A stretch of 64,000 bases of DNA from Candidatus Thiodiazotropha endoloripes (GTDB taxonomy: Bacteria > Pseudomonadota > Gammaproteobacteria > Chromatiales > Chromatiaceae), in assembly GCA_001709035.1 (NCBI GenBank), contig LVKA01000008.1:496001-560000 (forward strand), in the 5' to 3' direction. The position numbers were made by a program, and so were the translations under genes. Below the pieces are notes generated by a model that was not told the DNA's origin, ran no database searches, and saw only the letters and a program-made list of their open reading frames with translations. Positions 35,855 to 44,602 of the stretch are shown one piece after another (the stretch's first letter is position 1; each line of letters starts with the position of its first letter).

Positions 35855-35903
35855 TTGGGGTGTCCTTTATTTATTTTTTTATTTTTTAGGGTGTCCTTTA
35901 TTT
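35855..35903. repeat. inverted RAYT-linked end repeats
   Basis: ttggggtgtcctttattt (35855-35872) and tagggtgtcctttattt (35887-35903) carry the complement of the ggacacccc motif found twice beyond the 3' end of the transposase gene. They lie about 70 bp upstream of its start, embedded in T-rich sequence. Confidence 0.75.
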
Positions 35904-36305
35904 CTTTATTTCTTGTTTATTTTTCATTTATTTTTTCACTTTATTTTTCCGCTAGCACGGACCTCTCCTGATTCGGGTCGATTTTGGGCGCTCTCAACAG
36001 GATTCCGGCTATTGATACACTGATACAACATTAGGATGCATTGCTTGGTGGCCTTTTGCCTGAACTAAACCGGAAGTCTAAGTAGGCAGTGGAAGCGGGT
36101 GGTTCAGGCGGAAATCCAGGGAGGTGAATAGATTGATGTCAGATAGGCGGATATTTCAAGTATACCCAGGCTCCAGTTTCAGCCTTGATATTCATGGGTG
36201 ATAGGGGTTATTCTCCTTATACATATAGGCGCACTGACTAAGGTTGATCTGGGGCTGCCCAGTTTCTATATTTTATTTGAATAATCATGAGCAAAGGAGT
36301 TTCTC
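35904..36305. other. intergenic region with dispersed 30-bp repeat copy 2
   Basis: No gene. 36193-36222 repeats 17567-17596 (29 of 30 bases; catgggtgata...ttctccttatac). AAAGGAG near 36294 is the ribosome-binding site of the next gene. Confidence 0.5.
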
Positions 36306-36776
36306 ATGCCTAATACAACACCGCTTGAAAATAGATTGAAGTTTGTTATTGAACCGCAGTATATCTATGCGATAACTGCAAATGTCAGAGAGTCAGGGAG
36401 TGACGATGGTGTTTCTGAACTCTACGGTACGGTCTGCGTTAACAAAACCGCCGATTCACAATCCGATGAGTTTATCTCCTATCCCGTTTGTCTATTCACC
36501 ATACACTGCTTAGGTCAAACCTTTACAGGAATGGAGGGAGTACTAAAATTTCAGCAGCATACTCCGGGTGAATATCACAATGAAGGTTACGAGTTCAGAA
36601 GCAGTGACGGCAGTTTCAGCTTTGGTAATAGTGATATCCTGACCACCAATGATATGACCTTTCCAGATCCGCCGGATTTTATCGACTATGCCAGCGGAGG
36701 TCACGGCACCTTGAACGGAACTAGCATTAATATCAACAATGTCAAATTGATCCGTATACAATGCAATCTTTGCTGA
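36306..36776 (+). CDS. hypothetical soluble beta-rich protein
   Basis: 156 residues, no signal peptide or membrane segment, preceded by AAAGGAG at normal spacing. The composition (Thr, Ser, Gly, Asp, Asn) and alternating pattern (FVIEPQYIYAITANVRES, ELYGTVCVN, GTLNGTSININNVKLIRIQC) suggest a beta-sandwich. Family not recognised. It lies alone among degraded sequences and is probably recent accessory DNA. Confidence 0.6.
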   Translation: MPNTTPLENRLKFVIEPQYIYAITANVRESGSDDGVSELYGTVCVNKTADSQSDEFISYPVCLFTIHCLGQTFTGMEGVLKFQQHTPGEYHNEGYEFRSSDGSFSFGNSDILTTNDMTFPDPPDFIDYASGGHGTLNGTSININNVKLIRIQCNLC

Positions 36777-37059
36777 ATTAGGGTTAATCAAACGCACTTG
36801 CGGACAGAGAGTCAACGACTTCGCCCGCAGTGCCGGTCAGTGGTTCCGATGAAAGAAACAATGCTGTAGCAGCTTACTAACTGCCACGGTCGGCGCCAGT
36901 TTGAGTGCCATCTCCCGATAGCGGTCGGCGCGCACTCAGCTCCGCAGCGCCTATGCAGATCCGCCATCACACAGGCCCAAATACAGGAGTTGGCCAACCA
37001 AACCGGAGGTTCGTGCTGCTCAAGAGATTCAGCGCCCGGCTGATAGCACAGTTATCTAT
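36777..37059. other. intergenic region with possible gene-end remnant
   Basis: On the minus strand a short frame near 36853-36923 reads RADRYREMALKLAPTVAVSK then LLQHCFFHRNH-stop, which looks like the C-terminus of a lost gene. No start and no family assigned. Confidence 0.35.
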
Positions 37060-37968
37060 TCAAGACGCTACCGGTTCAGCACTGCATGCCAGGCCGTCAA
37101 AATCGCCTGCCACGGCTTTGACCTGCCGTTTCAGGTGGTGCTTTTGCGCATCGCTGAGTTGTTGGACAATGGTATAGAGCATGTCGATCGTCACGTCGCG
37201 ATTATGATCCAGGCGCTGTTGGTAAACCGGGGTGCGCAGTGTGCCCGGGTTGGTCAGCAGTTCAGCGAATTCGCGCTGGAAAGCCTCGGGATCATTGCGG
37301 GCGTTCATGATCTCCTGCAGGCGTGACTGCCAGCGCCGCCGCACTTCCAATCCCTGCAGGCCCAGTGGCTGGAACCGCCTGCTCCAGACGACCAGTAGCT
37401 GTTCCTGCCGTTCGTCCAGTTCGCCGAACCAGCGCTGCAACTCCTTGCTCATGCGTTCCCGGTAGTCATCGCGCAACTCCTCGTCACTGGTGGCTTCGAA
37501 CTCCTCCAGCCACTCGCTATTGCGTTCCTCAAAGCCTTTGAAGAGTTCCCTGATCTGGGTTTCATCCGCGGTGAGCAGGATAACACCCAGTGCCGGGCTG
37601 CCCTGCTGCAGGATGCCCGTCCAGGCCTGTTGGACACGATCGTTGAAGGTTATCAGTTCGGTTCGGATCAGATCGTCGCTTCGGAAGCGTCTATCGACTT
37701 CGCGCAACAGATGCGCATAGTTGGTGACCTGGGTGCTGCAATGCCAGTGGAGGAAATTCTCGACGCCCGCTTCCAGCAGGCTGTCCTGGTTATCGGACAG
37801 GGGCATGTAAGAGCTGAGGTAATGCGGCAACAGCCAGTCGAGGTTGTTGTAAGCCAGCTGGATACGACTGCAGGCCGACAGTAGCAGCGCCAGCAGGAGT
37901 GCTTGTAAAATTCGCAACAGCTGGCCCGGTCTGCTGCTGTTGCCGATACGCAACGGATTGTACTGCAT
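37060..37968 (-). CDS. DUF6279 family lipoprotein
   Basis: 302 residues. A lipobox LLSACS follows a hydrophobic leader (about 17-33), so the protein is expected to be lipid-anchored. The mature start RIQLAYNNLDWLLPHYLSSY is the hallmark of DUF6279. The rest is helical with many Arg/Glu (RERMSKELQRWFGELDERQE). Function unknown. It overlaps nothing and is followed upstream by a membrane-protein gene 20 bp away on the same strand, a likely two-gene operon. Confidence 0.85.
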   Translation of the reverse strand: MQYNPLRIGNSSRPGQLLRILQALLLALLLSACSRIQLAYNNLDWLLPHYLSSYMPLSDNQDSLLEAGVENFLHWHCSTQVTNYAHLLREVDRRFRSDDLIRTELITFNDRVQQAWTGILQQGSPALGVILLTADETQIRELFKGFEERNSEWLEEFEATSDEELRDDYRERMSKELQRWFGELDERQEQLLVVWSRRFQPLGLQGLEVRRRWQSRLQEIMNARNDPEAFQREFAELLTNPGTLRTPVYQQRLDHNRDVTIDMLYTIVQQLSDAQKHHLKRQVKAVAGDFDGLACSAEPVAS

Positions 37969-37988
37969 ATCACCTGCTCCGAGCGGGG

Positions 37989-38639
37989 TTATTGCGAGGT
38001 CTTAAGCGATATGCGATAACCGGCTGCTGTGAGTATCCAGCCGGCCACCAGCGCCGCCATGATCGCTTTCATCTGCCCGATGGCAAAGCCACGGCTGCCC
38101 GTGGCCAGCATTTTTTCCGGATCCAGGGCAAAGGACGGCATGCCGCCAACGCCGCATAGGTTCCAGGCGACAATGGCGAAGCAGAGATAGCCGGCGCCCT
38201 GCAGGTCCGCGCCTAGGCGCGCCTCGGGTGGCAGGCTGGCCCGATGCCTGCCCCAAAACCAGAGGGTTGCCAGCACCAGCACCAGAATAATATAGCCGCC
38301 GGTGCCGAAAAAATAGGGGCTGGGTGCCCGCCCGGCGATTCCCGGCACCAGTATGGCCGACAGGGCGACAAGCAGTGCGGTGAGCGCAAACAGCAGGCGT
38401 TTTCCGACTGCGGGTTCACTCGCCATGAACATGCCGGTGGCACAGACCGCCATGCCTAGCGGAAAACCGAAGGCGAAAGACATAAAGGCCAGCCAGCCTG
38501 TCGCGCTGTGTTTGGCCAGGAAGGCCCGGTCTCCCAGGCTGACAAGTTCGTCCTGGATGAAGTTTCCCGCGAGCACGCTGGTCAACACTACGACCAGCCC
38601 GATCGCGAAGACCCACTGTCCCTGACGTTGAATGTGCAT
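37989..38639 (-). CDS. six-helix membrane protein, unknown function
   Basis: 216 residues from the ATG at the complement of 38637-38639; an upstream in-frame Met adds 7 residues. About six hydrophobic segments, e.g. VFAIGLVVVLTSVLAGNFI, LLFALTALLVALSAILVPGI and YIILVLVLATLWFWG. The conserved-looking CGVGGMPSFALDPEKML loop lies before the last helix. It resembles small DUF998-like or cytochrome-free membrane proteins, but no family is assigned. In operon with the DUF6279 lipoprotein. Confidence 0.7.
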   Translation of the reverse strand: MHIQRQGQWVFAIGLVVVLTSVLAGNFIQDELVSLGDRAFLAKHSATGWLAFMSFAFGFPLGMAVCATGMFMASEPAVGKRLLFALTALLVALSAILVPGIAGRAPSPYFFGTGGYIILVLVLATLWFWGRHRASLPPEARLGADLQGAGYLCFAIVAWNLCGVGGMPSFALDPEKMLATGSRGFAIGQMKAIMAALVAGWILTAAGYRISLKTSQ

Positions 38640-38843
38640 GGCTGTATCCCCAAACTGCAAATTTCCTGCAAGTATAACCGAATCTTGTAAAAAACTGACT
38701 TGCCGGTGCCTGGTGCAGTTGCAGGATGGCAGGGTGATCCAGGGCTATAGCCTGTGCACGCAGACAGAGAATGAGCTCTTCCCATGATTAGCAGAGCGTG
38801 GTCGCTGAAGATATGGTTGCAGAATTGTTGATTTTACCGATGT

Positions 38844-39020
38844 GTCTCACTGGATGAAAAAGTGGCGTTTTCACACCATGCATGCAGATTCGGCAAATGG
38901 TATGACACAGTGGTTGTTTCTGAACTGGAGCATTTGCCTGATTTCTTGAAGATTGAAGCGCCACAAAAGGAACTGCACGATACGATCAAACCTATCAGTT
39001 CAATTGATATACCAGGGTGA
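38844..39020 (+). pseudogene. CZB (chemoreceptor zinc-binding) domain remnant
   Basis: A 58-codon open stretch reads VSLDEKVAFSHHACRFGKWY, VVSELEHLPDFLKIEAPQKE and LHDTIKPI. This matches the CZB pattern (H-x3-C-R-x-G-x-W, then L-x-x-H), with one zinc-ligand His replaced (PQKELH for PHxxLH). No start codon or receptor part is present. The rest of 38640-39190 shows nothing else recognisable. Confidence 0.65.
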
Positions 39021-39190
39021 TGTAGAAGGCCCTGACAAAGACATTTGGATAAATTGCCCCGCTGCCCCGGTAAATTGTGGTGTTGATCGGTTAACTTGGA
39101 AAGCAGTTTCCAGAAAAAACACTCGACCTTGGCGGGCTGGTTTTTCGGGGTAAATGCAATACAAACATTTATACCGCTGACCAGCCATTT

Positions 39191-42100
39191 TTATGGCTTT
39201 AATTCATTCCAAAGACGTGTGCTCTGGTTGGTGGACCAGTTTGTACTCTTATTCAGGAAACGCTCTTCGAATTCCTTAGCAGCCACAGGCTGGCTGAAAT
39301 AAAACCCCTGGAATGTTTGGCAGCCAAAATCGATCAATTGCTCAAGGACATCCTTGTTTTCAACACCTTCAGCCACGGTTTCCATGCCGAGTTGGGTGGC
39401 TAGCTTGATGATGGTCTCAACCACCGCAGTATCATTGGGATCATCAAGCATGTCATGAATAAATGAGCGATCGATCTTGATTTCACTGATGGGCAGACGC
39501 TTCAGGTAGGCCAGGGATGAATAACCAGTGCCAAAATCGTCAATGGAAAAACGTACACCGGACGTTTTCAGCTCTTTCATTTTTAATGCCGTTGCATTGA
39601 TATCATGCAATAACATGCTTTCAGTAACCTCAAGTGTCAGGACAGACGGGTCAGTGCCTGTTTGGCTGATGATATCCAGGATATTTTGCACAAAATCATT
39701 CTGGTTGAATTGAACGGCACTGATATTGACCGAGATGCGTTGAACTTCTTTCTCGGCATAGGTTTTTTTCCATTCCAACTGCTTGAGCAAAGACTGGCGC
39801 AGGACAAAGTTGTTGATAGGCTGGATTAAACCGCTTTCCTCGGCCAGGGGTATAAAATCTCCCGGCTGTATGATTTTGTCGTCTGCATTTTTCCAACGTA
39901 CCAAAGATTCCACGCCGACTAATTGCATGGAGCTGTCAAACTGAGGTTGGAAATAAACCTTGAACTGGTCTTCTTTAATAGCATGATGCAGTTCATCAAG
40001 CAGGTACATGCGTGCCTCAATATTTTTCTGCATGCTTAGCGAGAAGAATCTGAATGTATTTCGTCCGGCTTCCTTGGCTTGGTACATGGCGGTATCAGCC
40101 TGGCGTAAGATGTCATCGGCTGTTTCATCCGACGTAGGAAAGACACTTATACCGATACTGGTGGTTGTACGAATCTCATGTCCGTCAATTAGATAGGGCT
40201 GAGCGATATTCTCATTAACTTTATCCGCAACCTGTTTGATATCGGCTATTGCTTTTTCCAGCGTGTTGCCTGATTCGGATAGTAATACCACAAATTCATC
40301 GCCTCCAAGCCGTGCTACAGTGTCTTCATCACGGACATATTTAAGCATTCGCTGAGCAACTTCCTGCAGCAGTGAATCTCCAACAGAATGACCAAGCGAG
40401 TCATTGACCTGTTTGAAATTATCCAGGTCGACGAAAAGTATTGCACCTAGGTGATTGTGACGTTTGCAACGAGAGATGGTCTGTTGTAGGCGAGTCAGCA
40501 GTGTACGTCGGTTCGGCAGGTTGGTCAGGTGATCATAAGACGCCTGGAATTTGATCAGTCTTTCCGCCTCACGCTGACGAGTCACATCTTCTATCATCAG
40601 GATATAACCTTGCAGTTCCTGATTATCCTCCCTGATTGGCGATATCCTGGCGTCCAGGTTTCGTGTTTCACCCTTGATTGGCAGGTTCAGTTGAAAACGA
40701 TATTCTCCCTTTTCCTGTGCTATCTGCATGGCTGCTTTAAAGCGTTGTTTGCTTTCAGGGCCGTGTCCTGTATGAAATATGTGGATGCTATGATCTTTCA
40801 GCTGGTTGGGCTCCATTCCGAAAATACGGGCGGCTGATTCGTTGAAATAATTGATCATTAGGCTGGTGTCTGTGGCAATTAAACCAATATTGACCGAAGC
40901 GCTGAGTACGCTGTTGAGGTAAGTGGTTTTTTCACGCAACCCATTTTCTGCATTACGCCATTCAGTAATGTCGCGCCATATACAAAACAGGGCAGAGTCA
41001 TCCTCAAAGGGAATGCGCGTCAGTGATACCTCGATCAATAGCGGGGTGCCATCTTTCTTTAAATGTTGCCATTCAAATCTGTGGTAGCCGGTTTTATAAG
41101 CCTGTTCCATCATGTTATTGGCTTTGTCGACTGATGGCTGGCCGTCAGGCTGCTTTTCGGGCGACAAAACGGACGGGTGTATTTGCTGCAGTGCCAGTGA
41201 GCTTTCGTAGCCTAGAAGACGTGCGGCAGAATCATTGGCGATGACAAAGGTGTTTTTACGAATAACCAGCATGGGTTCTTCGGGGCGTTCGAACAACAAG
41301 CGGTATTTTTCCTCACTTTGGCTTAACTGCTCTTTTTTCAATCTGAGCAATTCTGATTGCTGTTGCAATTTTTTGTTTTTCTTTGAGGTAAGCCAGGTAT
41401 ACAGGGTAAGGCTGGCAATCAGTGACAGGAACAGAATAACAATGGTCGATATAATGACTTGTTTGTAACGTCCATAAAAACCGGTTCGTGGATTTAGTAT
41501 GGTTACATTGTTAGCGATGGTTGCGGGTAATTTAAGATTAAGTGCCTGCAGAGTGGGGTCGGAAAAAATATATTCGTTTGGACTTTTTGTAATTGGCGGC
41601 AGTTCTGTGATCTCTACCCCGTTTATAAAAGCTTTTACCAGGGAAGCTGCTGCCATTCCCTGAGCCTTTCCGCTGGTGACATAACCTCCGAGTACGCCAT
41701 CAAACAGGTAGGCATCTTCCATGCTGATGACAATCTCTGATCCGGAGGTAACGATCTTTTTTATCGTGTCGTTGAGTTTCAGGGTTGATCCCCTGCTATC
41801 CCGCATGGCACCGAGCGTGGTTAGTAACACCAGTGGTTTTTCTACCGAGCTGAGAGGTTTGGTGATGTTATCGATGTTGTTGTCGGCTAAAAAAATCGTT
41901 TTCGGGAATTGTGCTGTTGACAGTTTTTTTCGCAGTTCACGCTCGATCGCCTGGTAGGTGTTGGAGTTGTCCCCAACGATGAAAATCTGATCAGGCTGGC
42001 CGAACAGCTGTTGCACCAGTTCCAGGTTGGGACCGATTTCCTTTTTTTCGAATACGCCTGTCTGTAATGCAGGGTCGAGTCTTTCCTGTATCGAATAGTC

Positions 42101-42502
42101 GTTGACCCCGGAAAAAACCAAGGGCGTTTCCGGAAATAAATTCACCAGGTGTGTCAAACCGAAATCCAGGCTGTTGTCATCGGTGACATAAATGATATCC
42201 GGCCTGAAGTCTTGGTATTTAATCTGAAGATACTGCTCGAACCAGTCGGCATAGCTGTTGTTGTAGTCGGTGCGTTTGCTATCCAGATATTCAGTTTTGA
42301 CGATGGTTTGTGCTGGCTGCTCTTGTTGCAGTCCATCGATAAAACCTTCATGCTGGCCTTTGGTCCAGGGGTATTCCTGGCTATACGAATGTATGATAAG
42401 TATTCGGCTGGCATCCGCTGCTATCGCCAGGATCGGGCAAAAAAATAGAAGAGTGGTCGCTAAAATAGAAGCTGGCATGAAATTTTTTGGGGAAAATAGC
42501 AT
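39191..42502 (-). CDS. periplasmic-sensor PAS-PAS-GGDEF-EAL protein
   Basis: 1103 residues. A signal segment (10-28) is followed by an ABC-substrate-binding-like periplasmic domain (about 33-330; ILIIHSYSQEYPWTKGQHEG, VYVTDDNSLD-type strand IIYVTDDNSLDFGLTHLVN), a membrane helix (about 350-372), a coiled coil, two PAS domains (about 400-535 and 540-665), GGDEF (about 675-835) and EAL (about 850-1090). RLGGDEF with an RDED inhibition site indicates cyclase capacity. The EAL motif reads ESL, but the DDFGTGYSS, VNISAVQF, LEVTES, KIDRSF and AEGVE elements are intact, so phosphodiesterase activity is plausible. A bifunctional c-di-GMP enzyme with a periplasmic ligand sensor. Confidence 0.92.
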   Translation of the reverse strand: MLFSPKNFMPASILATTLLFFCPILAIAADASRILIIHSYSQEYPWTKGQHEGFIDGLQQEQPAQTIVKTEYLDSKRTDYNNSYADWFEQYLQIKYQDFRPDIIYVTDDNSLDFGLTHLVNLFPETPLVFSGVNDYSIQERLDPALQTGVFEKKEIGPNLELVQQLFGQPDQIFIVGDNSNTYQAIERELRKKLSTAQFPKTIFLADNNIDNITKPLSSVEKPLVLLTTLGAMRDSRGSTLKLNDTIKKIVTSGSEIVISMEDAYLFDGVLGGYVTSGKAQGMAAASLVKAFINGVEITELPPITKSPNEYIFSDPTLQALNLKLPATIANNVTILNPRTGFYGRYKQVIISTIVILFLSLIASLTLYTWLTSKKNKKLQQQSELLRLKKEQLSQSEEKYRLLFERPEEPMLVIRKNTFVIANDSAARLLGYESSLALQQIHPSVLSPEKQPDGQPSVDKANNMMEQAYKTGYHRFEWQHLKKDGTPLLIEVSLTRIPFEDDSALFCIWRDITEWRNAENGLREKTTYLNSVLSASVNIGLIATDTSLMINYFNESAARIFGMEPNQLKDHSIHIFHTGHGPESKQRFKAAMQIAQEKGEYRFQLNLPIKGETRNLDARISPIREDNQELQGYILMIEDVTRQREAERLIKFQASYDHLTNLPNRRTLLTRLQQTISRCKRHNHLGAILFVDLDNFKQVNDSLGHSVGDSLLQEVAQRMLKYVRDEDTVARLGGDEFVVLLSESGNTLEKAIADIKQVADKVNENIAQPYLIDGHEIRTTTSIGISVFPTSDETADDILRQADTAMYQAKEAGRNTFRFFSLSMQKNIEARMYLLDELHHAIKEDQFKVYFQPQFDSSMQLVGVESLVRWKNADDKIIQPGDFIPLAEESGLIQPINNFVLRQSLLKQLEWKKTYAEKEVQRISVNISAVQFNQNDFVQNILDIISQTGTDPSVLTLEVTESMLLHDINATALKMKELKTSGVRFSIDDFGTGYSSLAYLKRLPISEIKIDRSFIHDMLDDPNDTAVVETIIKLATQLGMETVAEGVENKDVLEQLIDFGCQTFQGFYFSQPVAAKEFEERFLNKSTNWSTNQSTRLWNELKP

Positions 42503-42785
42503 TTTTGTTTCTGAATAAACAATAATGTTTTCAATCGTTCCGGTATTTCCGGTTACTGCTGGACTCAGCCTGGGGGTTTTGAAAAGACTGAAAAGCTTTT
42601 AAATAATGTGGTTATTAAATAATAGCAGACCTCCTGACACTGTTTGAATCTTCAATTTATTAACAGACGTTCTCCTGAGTGAAATCAATATTGTTTAGTC
42701 TTCTTCAATCGATACAGTTTATTTCAGTATTTGCTAATGTACTATACCTGGCCTACGTCTTTCTTGCAGCCCCCAAAGGACAGGC

Positions 42786-43390
42786 GTGTTACCCAATTCG
42801 CCGGGGAGAACCAACGAGGATTTTTCAACCTTAAAACCTAAAACCAACCTCCCGGTCACCGATAGAGACGTCACTTACGGGCAGGATGAGCGAACCATAT
42901 CGACCACCGACCTCAAGGGCATCATCATTTCTGTCAACGACGTGTTTGCGCGCATCAGCGGCTTCAACCGCGAAGACCTTATCGGCTCCAGTCACAACAT
43001 CATATGCCATCCCGATCTGCCTCCGCTGGCATTCGAAAACTTCTTGCAGACGCTGAAAGCGGGCAAACCCTGGATCAGGGTGGTAAATAATCGCCGCAAG
43101 AACGGTGACTTCTTTTGGGTCCACGCCTATGTTTCCCCGTTTTTGAGGGAGAGCACCTCAGCGGGCAGCTGTCGCCCTGTTGTGGGCTGCTGGCCCTGAT
43201 TGCCGGACTACCACTGGCGTTCCTCACCGCTCAGCTGGCGACACGCCCCCTCGCCACCCTTCGAAAATCCGCAAAGCTATACGTCGCCACCGATGCCGCA
43301 AGAGCTGGCCAGCATGGCTGTGGTTTCGTTCGGGATGTCTTGATCTGTGATCCTCACGGACGTACCTTGCTGTTCATGCAGCCTGACTGA
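42786..43390 (+). pseudogene. Aer-like PAS chemoreceptor remnant
   Basis: The first 115 codons hold an Aer-type PAS domain: ISTTDLKGIIISVNDVFARI, NREDLIGSSHNIICHPDLPP and NNRRKNGDFFWVHAYVSPF. Around 43150-43185 sequence is lost and the frame changes. A membrane/HAMP piece (ALIAGLPLAFLTAQLATRPL, ATLRKSAKLY) follows and then decays. The signalling domain is absent. Its 5' end shares a ~33-bp stretch with 53990-54024. Confidence 0.75.
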
Positions 43391-43397
43391 AATACCC

Positions 43398-44381
43398 TTA
43401 TTGATTCAATGGAGGGTCTTCGGATCTCAGGATTCTCCGTCGGGCACGACTGATAAACGAATCCCGGCTTTTGTTGCGAAGTTGCCTGGGTGTATTCCCT
43501 GTGAAACTTTTATAGGATTTTCTGAAAGAGGCTGCTGATTGGTACCCACATTTCCCGGCGATTTTCTCGATACTGAGCGTGGTGTTTGTCAGCAGGTTGG
43601 TGGCTTCCTGCATGCGCCATGAGGTCAGGTATTTGACTGGCGGCATTCCCACGTATTCATGAAATTTTTGGGCGAAGGCTGTACGGCTCATGCCAATTGT
43701 GCGGGCTAGCTCTTCCAGGGTCCACTCCTCATTGAATCGAGTATGGATCAATTGCAGGGCGTGGCCAATTTGCGGAGTGATCAATGCCTTGAGGTAACCC
43801 TGTGACAGGTTGGCGGAAAAACAATTGCGCAGCAGGTGCAGCAACAGCAGGCGCGCCAGGTCACGAAGCGCGATATTACGCCCAGGGTTGTTATTCTTCA
43901 ATTCGATAAGGATTGTGTCTAGGACATGGGCGATGCCGTCAGTCGTTGGGTTGTTGCGTGCATCAGTCAGCAGAACGATGTCGGGCATGTCATTTAACAG
44001 TAACTGTGCAGCAACCGATTCAAATTCATAAAAGCCGCATAATACGCTGGTTAAACTTTCCTGTTTTACACAGTCTTTTGGTTGGTTGATGTTTTTCCTG
44101 TCCTGCGGTTTCTGACTGTTGGCAAGTACATGGTGAGAATCATGCGGAAACATGACCAGGTCACCAGCCTGGATTAACCTGGGTTGCATGCCGTCCATAT
44201 GTATCCATGCCTGACCATTGTCGACTAGGTAGAAAGGAACCTGTCCGGTGCCTGCAATATCGATGGCCCATTCTTCGCAATAGCTGCGGTGCATGAAAAT
44301 TCGTGCCTGCAGGTGTGTCCTGGTCAGAAAATGGGTTAATGCATCATCTTTGATGTCGTTATTGGGGTCATGCATTTCCAT
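43398..44381 (-). CDS. AraC-family regulator with cupin-type sensor domain
   Basis: 327 residues. The N-terminal half (about 15-215) is a cupin/AraC-binding region (MHRSYCEEWAIDIAGTGQVP, IQAGDLVMFPHDSHH). The C-terminal half has two HTH motifs (WTLEELARTIGMSRTAFAQK; LSIEKIAGKCGYQSAASFRK) ending in the TGNTPRQLR signature. It is divergent from the Rieske operon across 220 bp and is its most likely regulator. The ligand is unknown; family members of this type often sense small organic or oxidant signals. Confidence 0.92.
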   Translation of the reverse strand: MEMHDPNNDIKDDALTHFLTRTHLQARIFMHRSYCEEWAIDIAGTGQVPFYLVDNGQAWIHMDGMQPRLIQAGDLVMFPHDSHHVLANSQKPQDRKNINQPKDCVKQESLTSVLCGFYEFESVAAQLLLNDMPDIVLLTDARNNPTTDGIAHVLDTILIELKNNNPGRNIALRDLARLLLLHLLRNCFSANLSQGYLKALITPQIGHALQLIHTRFNEEWTLEELARTIGMSRTAFAQKFHEYVGMPPVKYLTSWRMQEATNLLTNTTLSIEKIAGKCGYQSAASFRKSYKSFTGNTPRQLRNKSRDSFISRARRRILRSEDPPLNQ

Positions 44382-44602
44382 ATTGATTAAATGTACGTTT
44401 GGTTAAATAAAGTGGACGATGGGTATCGAAATTATCTGTAGAAATCATCACTGAAAATATATCATATAAAGCCAACTTAAGATCCTATGCGCAATAATTA
44501 GTTGATGGTTTCAAACAAAATCAAGAATAAAAATTACGTTTCCGCGCCTATTACAGATTACGTTGTATCTGCATTAATAATTCAAAAAAAGAGGACCATT
44601 AC
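44382..44602. promoter_or_regulatory. AraC/Rieske-operon divergent control region
   Basis: About 220 bp, AT-rich (aatataaatcatataaagcc region near 44455-44475), between the two divergent starts. AraC binding sites are expected here. No clear direct repeat was identified by eye. Confidence 0.45.
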
